Assembly (NCBI RefSeq): GCF_000447795.1
Contig: NZ_AUNI01000021.1
Coordinates: forward strand, 248,001 to 312,000
DNA: 64,000 bases
DNA from: Bacteriovorax sp. Seq25_V
GTDB taxonomy: Bacteria > Bdellovibrionota > Bacteriovoracia > Bacteriovoracales > Bacteriovoracaceae
Direction: 5' to 3'
Shown: positions 17,542-26,484 of the stretch, piece by piece
Layout: the number at the start of each line of letters is the position of its first letter
Position numbering within the stretch: the first letter of the stretch is position 1
Position numbers and translations under genes: made by a program
Notes under the pieces: generated by a model
What the model was told of the DNA's origin: nothing
The model's database searches: none
Seen by the model: only the letters and a program-made list of their open reading frames with translations

Positions 17542-19145
17542 CAAATGTGAATAACTGCTACTGGACGATATCCAAGGATATTGCCGAAGTATCTTCTCGT
17601 GAGCACTCTAATTTTCTCTTTCTTTTCATCCATAGGGGCTTTTTTCAAAGCTTGAAACTCACTTAGTAAAACAGATTCAAATTCCGGTAGCTCAGATTCA
17701 ATAAATTCAGGTAAACCTTGAGTTGTAATTTCAAAAGTTGGCTTAAACTTATTAATACTTTCTTTAGAGAAGCTAATTAATATAAGCCCCTGAGTTGCTA
17801 TCTTGCGTCTTTCTGAGATTTTAGCTCTTTCGATCGGAAGATCTTTTCCATGAATGAGAATTGGTTCTGGATGACTGTCTTTATTGATGACCTTGATATT
17901 ATCTGAAACAATGATCTCGTCACCATTAAGAATCATCTGAGCATTATCAGCAAGCTTATTATTATAGATAAAGTTGACATGCTCTTTCAGAAATAAACTT
18001 TCTCCATGAATCGGAAAGGCGTGAGTTGGCTTAAAGGCATGATAGACTTCTTTAAGATCTTCCCTTCCTGGATGTCCAGAAGCATGAATAAGATTGTTGT
18101 CAGGGGTGAAAAGTTCTACACCCTGCTCAACAATATCATTATATATGAGACTAACTTCTTTTTCATTTCCAGGAATAGCTTTGGAGCTAAAGATAACGTA
18201 GTCACCATGAGCGAATTTGAATCGAGAATCTTGCTTCGATACAACTCTTTTAAGGGCCCCTCTAAATTCGCCCTGACAGCCTGAGAGGATAACAATTTTC
18301 TTCTTCTTAACACTTTTGTCATCAGCATCTTTAATAATATCTAGCCCTGTTAAAAACTCTGTCTCTAATGCCGTCTCGATATAACGTTGCATAGAACGAC
18401 CATAAGGTATGACTACACGACCAAGCTCGCGCGCGATATTAATTAGTGTTTGAATTCTATGAATATTAGATGAAAAAGTAGTGACAAATGTAGTGCCGTC
18501 ACATCCTTTGATAATATTTTTTAATGGCTCAATTAAATCCATCTCAGAAGGAGTGTGGATATTTTTGCTGAGGATATTTGTTGAATCGAGTAGAGCAATT
18601 CTTTTTGAATACGACTTCGATGCGTCTTCTAGTATCTTAAAATCAAAAGGGGCTTCGTACTGGTTGTTCTTATCAATTTTAAAATCAGAAATAAACGTAA
18701 TAGCTAGTTCAAGTTTTTTGTGCGTTATTAGAAGTCCTTTCGTGTCAGGGATGGAGTGATTAACATGAAAGGCTTCAATGTTAACATCACCAAAGTCCTG
18801 CTTTGTAAGTATATTAATTTTTTTTGAAATCTTTCTTTGGGAAAGTTTGAATTGGATAAGTTCTTTTGCAAAACGTGGTGCATATATTTCAGCACTTGGA
18901 AATGCTTCTATAAAGTGTGAGACAGCGCCAATATGATCTTCGTGGCCATGCGTGATAACGATTGTATCAATATTATCAATAGCACTTAAGTCAGGAATAA
19001 GATAATTAATGTCAAAAACACCTTCATTTGGAAATAAAATACCACAATCGATTAGTAGCTTCTGTGAAGATGTTTCAATAAGTGTACAGTTGGACCCAAT
19101 TTGCTTAACACCACCAACTGGAGAAATCTTTAAATAATTTTTCAT
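17538..19145 (-). CDS. rnj: Ribonuclease J-family metallo-beta-lactamase RNase
   Basis: 535-residue beta-CASP metallo-hydrolase. RNase J processes and degrades RNA with 5'-exonuclease and endonuclease activity. Seen: the zinc-binding HGHEDHIG at residues 66-73, the H-V-N-H-S-I-P-D motif near 148-155 that supplies another metal ligand, the SGCQGEFRGAL beta-CASP region, and the late HASGHPGREDL and PIHGE motifs near 355-380. Length and motif order fit RNase J rather than RNase Z or ComEC. It is co-directional with and 26 bases downstream of udk. Confidence 0.92.
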   Translation of the reverse strand: MKNYLKISPVGGVKQIGSNCTLIETSSQKLLIDCGILFPNEGVFDINYLIPDLSAIDNIDTIVITHGHEDHIGAVSHFIEAFPSAEIYAPRFAKELIQFKLSQRKISKKINILTKQDFGDVNIEAFHVNHSIPDTKGLLITHKKLELAITFISDFKIDKNNQYEAPFDFKILEDASKSYSKRIALLDSTNILSKNIHTPSEMDLIEPLKNIIKGCDGTTFVTTFSSNIHRIQTLINIARELGRVVIPYGRSMQRYIETALETEFLTGLDIIKDADDKSVKKKKIVILSGCQGEFRGALKRVVSKQDSRFKFAHGDYVIFSSKAIPGNEKEVSLIYNDIVEQGVELFTPDNNLIHASGHPGREDLKEVYHAFKPTHAFPIHGESLFLKEHVNFIYNNKLADNAQMILNGDEIIVSDNIKVINKDSHPEPILIHGKDLPIERAKISERRKIATQGLILISFSKESINKFKPTFEITTQGLPEFIESELPEFESVLLSEFQALKKAPMDEKKEKIRVLTRRYFGNILGYRPVAVIHIC

Positions 19146-19171
19146 GATATTAATTTACACTGAGAATATTC

Positions 19172-19822
19172 TTATGAAAAGTTATTGCGATCAATAAGCT
19201 TTTGCATAGATTCTTCGTCTCTGATGAAATCGTTTAACTTAGAAGCAAGAATATCCGCTGCGACATCTGTTTCTTCTCCAACGATAAAGTCTGCATATTG
19301 CTGTTGAGGGGCGAGAAATTTCTGATACATAGGTCTAACTGTTTCATAGTATTGTGAAGTAACAGACTCAAGAGAGCGACCTCTCTCCTGTACGTCACGA
19401 TTTAGTCTACGAGTAAATCGGATATCTGCATCAACATGGAGGAAGGTTTTGATGTCCAACATATCTCTGATTTCTTGATCAAATAGAGTGAAAATTCCTT
19501 CAAAAAGGAGAATTGACTTAGGCGACATCACTTCAGTATCTTGGAGTCGAGCACTAGTTGTGAAATCATAAAGAGGTACTTCGATCTTACCACCCTCTTT
19601 GAGTGTTCTAATATGTGTACGTAATAAATCCCAGTCGAAAGAACTGGGGTGGTCAAAGTTGGGTTTACCTGATTTAGTAAAGAACTCTTTTGGTTGGTCA
19701 TGAAGATAGTAAGAGTCCATGTGGAGAAGATTGACCTTATTTGCTGGGAGCTTGCTCATAACCTTCATCGCGAAAGTTGTTTTACCTGAACCTGATCCAC
19801 CTGCTATACCTATTAATTTCAT
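19172..19822 (-). CDS. udk: Uridine kinase
   Basis: 216-residue P-loop kinase that phosphorylates uridine (and usually cytidine) with ATP or GTP for pyrimidine salvage. Seen: GGSGSGKTTFA at residues 8-18, the M-D-S-Y-Y motif at about 36-40 and F-D-H-P-x-S-F-D-W-D at about 56-65, the LLFEGIF Walker-B region near 106-112, and a R-x-x-R-D-V-Q-E-R-G-R-S lid signature near 138-149. All are diagnostic for uridine kinase against phosphoribulokinase. It is the first gene of a minus-strand pair with RNase J and divergent from the binding-protein gene. Confidence 0.94.
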   Translation of the reverse strand: MKLIGIAGGSGSGKTTFAMKVMSKLPANKVNLLHMDSYYLHDQPKEFFTKSGKPNFDHPSSFDWDLLRTHIRTLKEGGKIEVPLYDFTTSARLQDTEVMSPKSILLFEGIFTLFDQEIRDMLDIKTFLHVDADIRFTRRLNRDVQERGRSLESVTSQYYETVRPMYQKFLAPQQQYADFIVGEETDVAADILASKLNDFIRDEESMQKLIDRNNFS

Positions 19823-19966
19823 AAATACTCCAACTCTTTTGTTATAACAGAAAATAAGAAATTTAGAACTAAATTTGTAAGAAATATCAATGACCCAATG
19901 AGTGGCATCGAGATATAAAAAATGATAGAATTTTAGATAGTTAATAACATTTTAGGTAGATTTTTA

Positions 19967-21481
19967 ATGAAGAATTTTAAGCTCTTTATCGTATTTAGTT
20001 TTTTTACATTATTCGAGGCCCACGCCTATAAGCTAGCGATTTCTTCTGCTCCGAATAATTTGAGTCCTTTCTTTTCGACAGATGCGAATTCTCAGAATAT
20101 CAATAGACTTGTAAATACATCATTAATTGATTTTGATCAGAAGATGAATATTATTTGTCGACTATGCACCTCTTATAAAGAAAAGCGTGATGGAAATAAG
20201 TACAGCATTGAATTCGACTTAAGAGATGATGTTAAGTTTTGGGATGGTTCAGCTGTTAATGCGGACAGTGTTGTTTTGTCTCACAAATATTTTACGGATA
20301 CAGAAAAGCTCAAATCAGTATTTAGATTTGCCTTTGGGAATATCATCGAAGTAAAAAAGCTGGGCGATTATAAAGTGGAATTAGTTTACAATAAGTTTGG
20401 ACTTGATCATCTTCCAAATCTTGTACTCTTTAAAATTGTTAAAATTACAAATTTTGATTCACTCGAGAAGATTGAGTTAGGTGATATTATTGGCGCAGGT
20501 GAGTATAAGTTTGGTCAGATCGATTCATTTCATGTGAATCTGATACCTCTTGATAAGAAACTTCCAGCTCTTGATTTTGTCGTTGTTAAAGATGAGACAA
20601 CGCTTTCTTTGAAAATGATGAAAGGTGAGATTGATATCTCATTAGCTGAAATGTCGCCTCGAAAAATTGAATTCCTTGAAAAGAGTAATGCTGTTCGAGT
20701 CGAAAAGAAAGAAAGTACAAACTATAATTATATTGGAATAAATCATCAAAAAGATTACTTCAAAGATAAAAGAGTGAGAGAGGCTTTGAGTCTTCTTGTT
20801 CCTCGTGAAAAGATTGTTACTTATAAGTTTAAAAATAATGCAACGATAGCTAATGGATTATTTTCTGAGGCTTTCGAGAACCTCTATATTGATAGAGTAG
20901 AAGAGTACAATCCAAAGAAGGCTGAAAAATTATTTATGCAGGCTGGATTTAAAAAAGTTGATGGAAAATGGATGTTTAATAATCAACCATTGAAGCTTTT
21001 GTGGAAAAGTACAAATAATAAATTTGCACTCGAGTTAGTGGAAATTATCAAAGAAGAAATGAAAAAATTCGGGATCGAAGTTGAACTTGTTGTACAAGAA
21101 TGGGGAACCTTTTTAAGGGGTCTTAAGCGCGGTGAATATGATCTCTTTATTGGTAAATGGGTCGGTTTTACTGGCCCAGATATGCTTAAGTTTGCTTTTT
21201 ACAGCGAGAATATTCCGCCGAAGGGAGCCAATCGTGGTTTCTATAAAAACAGTGAGTTAGATCAGCAGCTTGATCTTGCAGAATCAACAGAAAATATAGA
21301 GAAGAGAAATGAGCTCTATAGACAGGCAAGTATGCTTGTAAATAATGACTATGCATATATTAATTTATGGCATCCAAGCGTTATATGGGTTATGAAAAGC
21401 TGTATTAAAATTGATGGAATGTACCCAAATGGCAATATGCTTGCTTTAAGGAATATTAGTGATGACTGTGGAAAAAGGTGA
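19967..21481 (+). CDS. Oligopeptide-type ABC transporter substrate-binding protein (SBP family 5)
   Basis: 504 residues with a clear signal peptide at 1-20 (cleavage after A-H-A); no lipobox cysteine at the cleavage site, so it is probably soluble in the periplasm. The body matches bacterial extracellular solute-binding family 5 (DppA/OppA type): a F-D-L-R-D-D-V-K-F-W-D-G block near 84-95, which is the family signature, then the N-Y-I-G-I-N region near 258 and a C-terminal W-x-x-F-x-x-P-D block. No permease or ATPase genes adjoin it, so it is an orphan receptor or works with distant partners. It overlaps prmA by 23 bases. Confidence 0.88.
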   Translation: MKNFKLFIVFSFFTLFEAHAYKLAISSAPNNLSPFFSTDANSQNINRLVNTSLIDFDQKMNIICRLCTSYKEKRDGNKYSIEFDLRDDVKFWDGSAVNADSVVLSHKYFTDTEKLKSVFRFAFGNIIEVKKLGDYKVELVYNKFGLDHLPNLVLFKIVKITNFDSLEKIELGDIIGAGEYKFGQIDSFHVNLIPLDKKLPALDFVVVKDETTLSLKMMKGEIDISLAEMSPRKIEFLEKSNAVRVEKKESTNYNYIGINHQKDYFKDKRVREALSLLVPREKIVTYKFKNNATIANGLFSEAFENLYIDRVEEYNPKKAEKLFMQAGFKKVDGKWMFNNQPLKLLWKSTNNKFALELVEIIKEEMKKFGIEVELVVQEWGTFLRGLKRGEYDLFIGKWVGFTGPDMLKFAFYSENIPPKGANRGFYKNSELDQQLDLAESTENIEKRNELYRQASMLVNNDYAYINLWHPSVIWVMKSCIKIDGMYPNGNMLALRNISDDCGKR

Positions 21482-22433
21482 ATTTTTTATCGTAGAGGCC
21501 CGTTTTGGGAATGAAGAAAAAGCTCTTGAGGTTAACGAGTTAGCAATGAATTCATTTCATGTAGATGGAGTTGAAGAATTCTCGATTGATGAAGCGACTG
21601 TTGACGAAATTCTCGGGGAGCGTGCTTACAGTGGTGGAGATGTTCCACTTTCAGTGATTGATGAAGTAGAAGTCGAAGCTAAAGTACGAAATGAATTAAT
21701 ATATAAGTACTACTTTTTCAATGGAGACTTGAAAAGAGCAGAGGATTTTGTTGCATATATTGAAGAAAACCATCAAGAAGTTGCTGTTACAGCAGAGAAG
21801 CAAGAATTCTCTGACTGGAACGAAGAATGGAAAAAACATTACGCTCCAATTGTTGTAACTGAAAATCTTAGTGTTATTCCTGAGTGGTACAAGGAAGAAG
21901 GTCACAAAAGTAATAGAGACAATATTTATATTAACCCAGGTATGGGATTTGGTACTGGTGAACATGAAACAACATTTCTTTGTTTAAAACTTTTTGAATC
22001 AGTTAAAAGTGAGATTAAAGAAGGTGGACTCTGTCTTGACTTTGGATGTGGTTCTGGAATTCTTGGGATAGGTGCAATTAAGAAATTAAAAATGCAAGTT
22101 GACTTCATTGATATCGACCCTGCAGCACTTGATAATTGTCTTACTAATCTAAAACTTAATTTTGAAGATAGTGAACTTAACGGTATCGTCTTAGCTCATC
22201 GTGACCGTTTTGAAGTAACTGAAAAATATGAGCTGGTTTTTGCAAATATTCTTGAGCATGTTCTAATCCTTGAAAAAGAAACATTATTAAGTTCTTTGAA
22301 AGAAGGATCATTTCTAATTCTATCAGGAATTTTAAATGATCAAGTTCCAAATATTAGAGAAGAATATAAGATGCTTACTCATATCGAGACAGTTTCTAAA
22401 GGTGACTGGTCGGCGATTGTTTTCAAGAAATAA
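21459..22433 (+). CDS. prmA: Ribosomal protein L11 methyltransferase PrmA
   Basis: SAM-dependent methyltransferase that trimethylates ribosomal protein L11. Seen: a PGMGFGTGEHETT block near residues 156-168, characteristic of PrmA, motif I LDFGCGSGILGIGA near 188-201, the I-D-I-D motif, and A-N-I-L-E for the N-x-x-[IL] post-motif. The start is either GTG at 21459 or the ATG at 21462; the ATG is the more usual choice. The N-terminal substrate-recognition domain is of normal size. It overlaps the upstream binding-protein gene by about 20 bases and rsmE by one base. Confidence 0.9.
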   Translation: MMTVEKGEFFIVEARFGNEEKALEVNELAMNSFHVDGVEEFSIDEATVDEILGERAYSGGDVPLSVIDEVEVEAKVRNELIYKYYFFNGDLKRAEDFVAYIEENHQEVAVTAEKQEFSDWNEEWKKHYAPIVVTENLSVIPEWYKEEGHKSNRDNIYINPGMGFGTGEHETTFLCLKLFESVKSEIKEGGLCLDFGCGSGILGIGAIKKLKMQVDFIDIDPAALDNCLTNLKLNFEDSELNGIVLAHRDRFEVTEKYELVFANILEHVLILEKETLLSSLKEGSFLILSGILNDQVPNIREEYKMLTHIETVSKGDWSAIVFKK

Positions 22434-23149
22434 TGAGAGCAGTACTTTTAAAAGAAACTGAATCAATTAAAGAAGGTGAAAATTTCGTGTTAAATGACGA
22501 TAGAGCACACCATCTTATCAAGGTTGCTCGCATTAGAAGTGGAGAAGAGGTAAAGCTTCTAAGCGGTCAAGGACAAAGCTATATTTCTGAAGTTGTATCT
22601 TGTACAAAAAGAGAAATCACTCTCTTGATTAAAGATCAAACAGCGACCGAGAAACCATATCAAATTGATATTTGTCTGGGTCTTCCAAAGAGAGAGGCAT
22701 TTGAATTGTGCTTAAAGAACGCTGTAGAACTCGGAGTATCGAATTTCTATCCGTTCACTGCGGAGTACTCTCAGTGGAAAATTAAAAACTTTGATCGAGT
22801 TGATGCTTTAATTGAAAGTGCCACAATTCAATCTAATAACCCATTTTTGATGAAGGTTGAAGAACTTGCACCTTCACTTAAAAGTTATGATGCAATCTTT
22901 AAAAATTATGACTATGTGATTCTATCAACACTTAGAACACAAAATTCAATAAAGGAATTAGAGCTTAATCCAACTCAAAAGATCCTTATCATTATTGGCC
23001 CTGAAGGTGGATTGAGCTCAAATGAAGAAGATTATATTTTATCATTTCCAAATGCATCGACATTATTCACAGGAGGCCCAATTTTAAGGTCACCAAATGC
23101 AGTTTCAACATGTATAGGATATGTGCTCGGAAAATTTGCTGCTTTGTGA
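22433..23149 (+). CDS. rsmE: 16S rRNA (uracil-1498-N3)-methyltransferase RsmE
   Basis: 238-residue SPOUT methyltransferase with an N-terminal PUA-like domain. Seen: the H-H-L-I-K-V-A-R-I-R-x-G block at about 27-38, GLPKREAFELCLKNAVELG near 83-101, IIGPEGGLSSNEE in the knot region, and a final G-G-P-I-L-R-S-P-N-A-V-S motif in place of the usual L-G-x-R-I-L-R-T-E-T-A. It overlaps prmA by one base (TAATG), a common pairing in bacteria. Confidence 0.94.
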   Translation: MRAVLLKETESIKEGENFVLNDDRAHHLIKVARIRSGEEVKLLSGQGQSYISEVVSCTKREITLLIKDQTATEKPYQIDICLGLPKREAFELCLKNAVELGVSNFYPFTAEYSQWKIKNFDRVDALIESATIQSNNPFLMKVEELAPSLKSYDAIFKNYDYVILSTLRTQNSIKELELNPTQKILIIIGPEGGLSSNEEDYILSFPNASTLFTGGPILRSPNAVSTCIGYVLGKFAAL

Positions 23150-23186
23150 AATTTATGTCATCCTAATAATAACAGGAGTATAGAGG

Positions 23187-23870
23187 ATGTTAGACACAAA
23201 TATTAATGATAAGAAAATTGAAGTTGTCGATTTTGATTTAGATGCGTTTGATATTGAAGATATTCCATTTAAGCCAATTAATGAAGGACTAGGTTTTCAC
23301 CATAATGGGCAAGCTCAAAAAAATGAGCTACATATTCATAAAAAAGTATATGACCAAGTGATTCAAAAACCAGCTGTTGAAGAAAGAGCTATCCCTAGTG
23401 AATTAAAAGCTTTTTATTCTCAAACAACTACTGCAAGTCCTAAGGTTAATAAAGAAATAAAAATCTTTGAAAAAGTCGAGAAGGATGCAACTAAAGTTAG
23501 TCGTTTAATGGCATTTATAACTGATGTAATCATTGTTCTAATGCTTGTTTCAGTTATTTTCTCATTGATGTTTATTTCTACAACAATGACAATTTCTGAT
23601 TTTGTGAGCCAGTTGATGCTAACATCGAATATCGTTTTTCCTATTGTCTTATTTGTTTTAATTTATAATATCTACTCACTTGCGATGGGGTTCAGTCAAA
23701 CAGTCGGTCAAAAAATATTTAAGACAAAGACAAAATACAATAGAGAAATGAACATTGGATTTATCGTAAAAAGATCAATGTTAGAGCTGGTTTCAATTCC
23801 AATGATTGGAATTCCATACTTGATGCAAATGGATGCTGAGCTATTAAAAAATAAGGTTATTAGAGCGTGA
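23187..23870 (+). CDS. RDD-family inner membrane protein
   Basis: 227 residues. The first roughly 100 residues are polar and acidic, apparently cytoplasmic, with no signal peptide. The rest carries three hydrophobic segments (about 109-131, 143-168, 200-218). The first begins with an R-L-M-A-F-I-T-D pattern, the R-x-x-A-x-x-x-D form that names the RDD family. Function of the family is poorly known; transport of small solutes or ions has been proposed for some. AGGAG ribosome site; the stop overlaps the rfaE2 start by four bases. Confidence 0.75.
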   Translation: MLDTNINDKKIEVVDFDLDAFDIEDIPFKPINEGLGFHHNGQAQKNELHIHKKVYDQVIQKPAVEERAIPSELKAFYSQTTTASPKVNKEIKIFEKVEKDATKVSRLMAFITDVIIVLMLVSVIFSLMFISTTMTISDFVSQLMLTSNIVFPIVLFVLIYNIYSLAMGFSQTVGQKIFKTKTKYNREMNIGFIVKRSMLELVSIPMIGIPYLMQMDAELLKNKVIRA

Positions 23871-24313
23871 GTTTTGAAACTTTAGAATCAATTAGAGCAA
23901 ATAAAAAAATTGTTTTTACCAACGGTTGTTTTGATATCCTTCATCGTGGTCATGTCGCTTACCTTAATGATGCCCGTGAACAGGGAGATTTACTTGTTGT
24001 TGGAGTTAACTCTGATGCAAGTGTGAAAAGACTTAAAGGTGAAGATAGGCCAATAAATAATGAGCTTGATAGAAAGTTCATGCTTGAAAATTTAAAGGCA
24101 GTAGATTTTGTTTTTGTTTTTGAAGAAGACACACCTTATGAATTAATTAAAAAAATTCAACCAGATGTTCTTGTTAAGGGCGGGGATTGGAAAGTTGAAG
24201 ATATCGTGGGTCATGATATTGTAGCGATGAAAGGTGGAGTAACAAAAAGTTTGCGCTTTGAAGATGGTTACTCAACGACTGGTTTAATTAATCAAGTTCA
24301 AGGTCGATCGTAA
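23867..24313 (+). CDS. rfaE2: D-glycero-beta-D-manno-heptose 1-phosphate adenylyltransferase
   Basis: 148-residue nucleotidyltransferase that converts heptose-1-phosphate and ATP to ADP-heptose, a precursor for LPS core and some glycoproteins. Seen: TNGCFDILHRGHVAYL at 18-33 including the HxGH motif (HRGH, 26-29), R-P-I-N at about 62-65, and V-K-G-G-D-W near 103-108. It corresponds to the C-terminal half of HldE; the kinase half (RfaE1) is not in the window, so the two activities are on separate proteins. GTG start overlapping the previous stop. It could supply ADP-heptose to the GT9 enzymes at 34-37.5 kb. Confidence 0.93.
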   Translation: MSFETLESIRANKKIVFTNGCFDILHRGHVAYLNDAREQGDLLVVGVNSDASVKRLKGEDRPINNELDRKFMLENLKAVDFVFVFEEDTPYELIKKIQPDVLVKGGDWKVEDIVGHDIVAMKGGVTKSLRFEDGYSTTGLINQVQGRS

Positions 24314-24631
24314 TTGTTAGAAATAGATCTTAACGATAAAGATTTTCATGTAATTACTTTCTGTGAAACTCAAGAAAAAGATAGACTGACTTTAAATAGC
24401 TCGAAACAGCTATTTAAAGTAATTTATTCAATATTAAGCTCTAAAAAAAACTGCGTTATTAGAAATCATCGAAATGTTGAAATAAGAGTTTATCCGAGTA
24501 AGCATTTCTATTTTGATGATGAAATCATTTTTCTTAATTTATCTTTGAAAAATAAATTTAAAAATATAGCAATTAAGTCGGACATAAAGAACTTCATAAA
24601 TCTACAGACTTATCTTAAAGAATTACTTTAA
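24314..24631 (+). CDS. Hypothetical protein, TTG start
   Basis: 105 residues from a TTG codon directly after the rfaE2 stop. Rich in Lys, Asn and Phe, no signal peptide or membrane segment, no recognised motif. The immediate junction with rfaE2 suggests co-translation; the sequence has no internal stop and a codon pattern like its neighbours, so I accept it as a gene, but its job is unknown. Confidence 0.55.
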   Translation: MLEIDLNDKDFHVITFCETQEKDRLTLNSSKQLFKVIYSILSSKKNCVIRNHRNVEIRVYPSKHFYFDDEIIFLNLSLKNKFKNIAIKSDIKNFINLQTYLKELL

Positions 24632-24722
24632 TACCCGAGTGTAATACTTAACTACTTAAAATAATTAGGAAAATTGTACCTTTTTCTCTCAAGTAAATTT
24701 CTGAGTATCCGTAATGGTTATT

Positions 24723-24742
24723 GTTACCTAGGGGTAGGTAAC
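24723..24742. repeat. Palindromic operator-like site upstream of flagellin 1
   Basis: Perfect 8-bp inverted repeat GTTACCTA (24723-24730) and TAGGTAAC (24735-24742) around GGGG, about 80 bases before the flagellin ATG. No T-run follows, so it is more like a protein-binding site or a leader hairpin than a terminator. Confidence 0.5.
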
Positions 24743-24801
24743 ATGAGTAAAAAAAGATAGGACAAGGAGTTTTATCTTTAAACAAACACACGGAGGTTTT
24801 A

Positions 24802-24819
24802 ATGATTCGAGGAGATTAG
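24802..24819 (+). CDS. Possible five-codon leader ORF ahead of flagellin 1
   Basis: ATG at 24802 encodes M-I-R-G-D and stops at TAG 24817-24819, one base before the flagellin ATG. It has its own consensus GGAGG five bases upstream (24792-24796), and it contains the GAGGAG that serves the flagellin. Translation of the leader would run over the flagellin ribosome site. Whether it is translated cannot be told from sequence. Confidence 0.35.
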   Translation: MIRGD

Positions 24820-24820
24820 T

Positions 24821-25654
24821 ATGGGTATGAGAATTAACACAAACGTTCAATCGTTAGCAGCACAAAGAAGTTTAGGAAATGTAAAAAGAGCACAGAATAC
24901 GTCTCTTGAAAAACTAGCTTCAGGTAATAGAATTAATAAAGCAGGAGATGATGCAGCAGGTTTAGCAATTAGTGAAAAACTAAAGGCTAACATCAGAGGT
25001 ACTCAACAAGCGACAAGAAACGCTGGTGACGGTATCTCAATGGTACAAACAGCAGAAGGTGGTTTAAACGAGGTATCAAATATCTTAATTAGACTAAGAG
25101 AGCTATCTGTACAATCTGCATCTGATACAGTTGGAGATACTGAGAGAAAGTTTACTGATCTTGAATTCCAAAACCTAGTACAAGAAGTTGATAGAATTTC
25201 TGAATCTACTAAGTTTAACGGAAAGAACCTACTTAATGGTACTGGTGATCAGATGGACTTCCAAATTGGTATTAACAACACAGAAGGGTTAGATAGAATT
25301 GCTTATGACCCATCTCAATCAAGTGCGAAAGCAGCAGATATTGGGATTGAAGGTCTAACAGTAGCATCGAAAGATGGTGCTCAAGGCAATCTCGATGTTC
25401 TTGATACGGCAATTGAGAAGATCTCTGGAAACAGAGCGAATCTAGGGGCGCTACAAAATAGACTACAGTCTACAATTAGCAACCTTGAAGTTTCGACAGA
25501 AAACTTAAGTGCGGCGAATTCAAGAATTAGAGATACTGATATTGCTTCTGAGTCAGCAGAGATGGCTAGAACAAATATCTTATCAAACTCTGCAACTGCG
25601 GTATTAGCGCAAGCTAATCAGTCTAACCAAGGTGCACTGAGATTGATCGGTTAA
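24821..25654 (+). CDS. fliC: Flagellin 1
   Basis: 277-residue filament protein with only the conserved D0/D1 helices and a very small central region, as in short flagellins of deltaproteobacteria-like groups. Seen: the N-terminal RINTNVQSL start and the S-S/A-G-x-R-I-N-K-A-x-D-D-A-A-G-L-A-I block near 34-50, and a C-terminal helix ending in S-N-Q-G-A-L-R-L-I. About 60 percent similar by eye to the second flagellin. The ribosome site is GAGGAG. No clear FliA promoter is visible upstream; a palindrome and a tiny leader ORF are. A terminator follows. Confidence 0.96.
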   Translation: MGMRINTNVQSLAAQRSLGNVKRAQNTSLEKLASGNRINKAGDDAAGLAISEKLKANIRGTQQATRNAGDGISMVQTAEGGLNEVSNILIRLRELSVQSASDTVGDTERKFTDLEFQNLVQEVDRISESTKFNGKNLLNGTGDQMDFQIGINNTEGLDRIAYDPSQSSAKAADIGIEGLTVASKDGAQGNLDVLDTAIEKISGNRANLGALQNRLQSTISNLEVSTENLSAANSRIRDTDIASESAEMARTNILSNSATAVLAQANQSNQGALRLIG

Positions 25655-25690
25655 TCGAAAACACAAAATCGAATTAAAAAACAAAACCTC

Positions 25691-25716
25691 AGAGGCCTCC
25701 AGTAATGGAGGCCTCT
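25691..25716 (+). terminator. Terminator after flagellin 1
   Basis: Perfect 10-bp stem AGAGGCCTCC (25691-25700) / GGAGGCCTCT (25707-25716) with an AGTAAT loop, then TTGCGTTT. The GC-rich stem is symmetric enough to serve both the flagellin and the convergent minus-strand gene ending at 25730. Confidence 0.85.
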
Positions 25717-25729
25717 TTGCGTTTATAGA

Positions 25730-26308
25730 TTAAAAATTTTTCGCAACTCCTATCAAGAGTGTCGCAGTATTTGGCATTACGGCCATCGAAGTCTTGAAGG
25801 TATAATCATCATAGAGTGGTAGTGTTAAAGTCTGTTTAAGGCCAATTATGGGCACGAGAGCAATATTTCTCCCAAGCTTTAAACGAACTGGAAGATTAAT
25901 ATCATTATCTTCCCACACATTTTGTCGAATACCGTACACGCCATAGAAATATCCGACATCAATATATTGATCAATTCGAATACTATAGCCTTTGTTATAA
26001 CCTAGGGCCGGAGATCCTAGAGAGTCATTAAAAATAAAGAAGGCGTTATAACGAAGGTCTTCCCCTTTGATATCAGCCTGCTCATAGCCGAGGAAAGGAT
26101 GAAGGATTAGCTTTCCTTGATCTCCTATGTCCTTCTTAAATTTCCCAGCATCCTCACTGAAATCAAAGAAGTGGTATGTGATAGCACCAGTGAAAAAATG
26201 AATATAGCCTTTTGATGAATTTGCATTAGAAACAACGTTTTCCTGTGCTTTTAGCGCAGTTGAGAATGTTGATAAAAATAGTAATACAAGGAGTCTATAA
26301 AATTTCAT
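25730..26308 (-). CDS. Putative outer-membrane beta-barrel protein
   Basis: 192 residues: signal peptide at about 1-21 (cleavage after L-K-A), then alternating polar/aromatic strands and a terminal phenylalanine (V-A-K-N-F), the usual signature of a small outer-membrane barrel. The size (about 170 mature residues) and the G-V-Y-G-I-R and Y-N-A pieces recall PagP-like or 8-stranded barrel proteins, but I do not see convincing PagP catalytic residues. It is transcribed against both flagellin genes and sits between them. Confidence 0.6.
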   Translation of the reverse strand: MKFYRLLVLLFLSTFSTALKAQENVVSNANSSKGYIHFFTGAITYHFFDFSEDAGKFKKDIGDQGKLILHPFLGYEQADIKGEDLRYNAFFIFNDSLGSPALGYNKGYSIRIDQYIDVGYFYGVYGIRQNVWEDNDINLPVRLKLGRNIALVPIIGLKQTLTLPLYDDYTFKTSMAVMPNTATLLIGVAKNF

Positions 26309-26451
26309 TAAATAAATTTAACACTAAAACAGTGATGTGCAAGGGTGGAAAGTATGTTTGTTACAAGAATAATGCCAAAAAAATATCGCCTATAACCTAT
26401 TAATTTAATAGAGAAAAATAACTTTTTTTAAAAAGTACTTGACGAAAAAAC

Positions 26452-26479
26452 TAAAGAAAAATCCCGAGTGAAACGATAG
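26452..26479 (+). promoter_or_regulatory. FliA (sigma-28)-type promoter for flagellin 2
   Basis: TAAAGAAA (26452-26459) and AACGATAG (26472-26479), 12 bases apart, against the enteric FliA consensus TAAAGTTT-11-GCCGATAA. Predicted transcription start is near 26486, leaving a leader of about 60 bases. The match is good at the -35 TAAAG and the CGATA core. Confidence 0.55.
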
Positions 26480-26484
26480 GTTTC

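Noticed and set aside
25730-26308. Lipid A palmitoyltransferase PagP
   Set aside because: Size and barrel pattern are similar, but the catalytic His/Asp/Ser arrangement could not be located, so only a generic barrel call is given.
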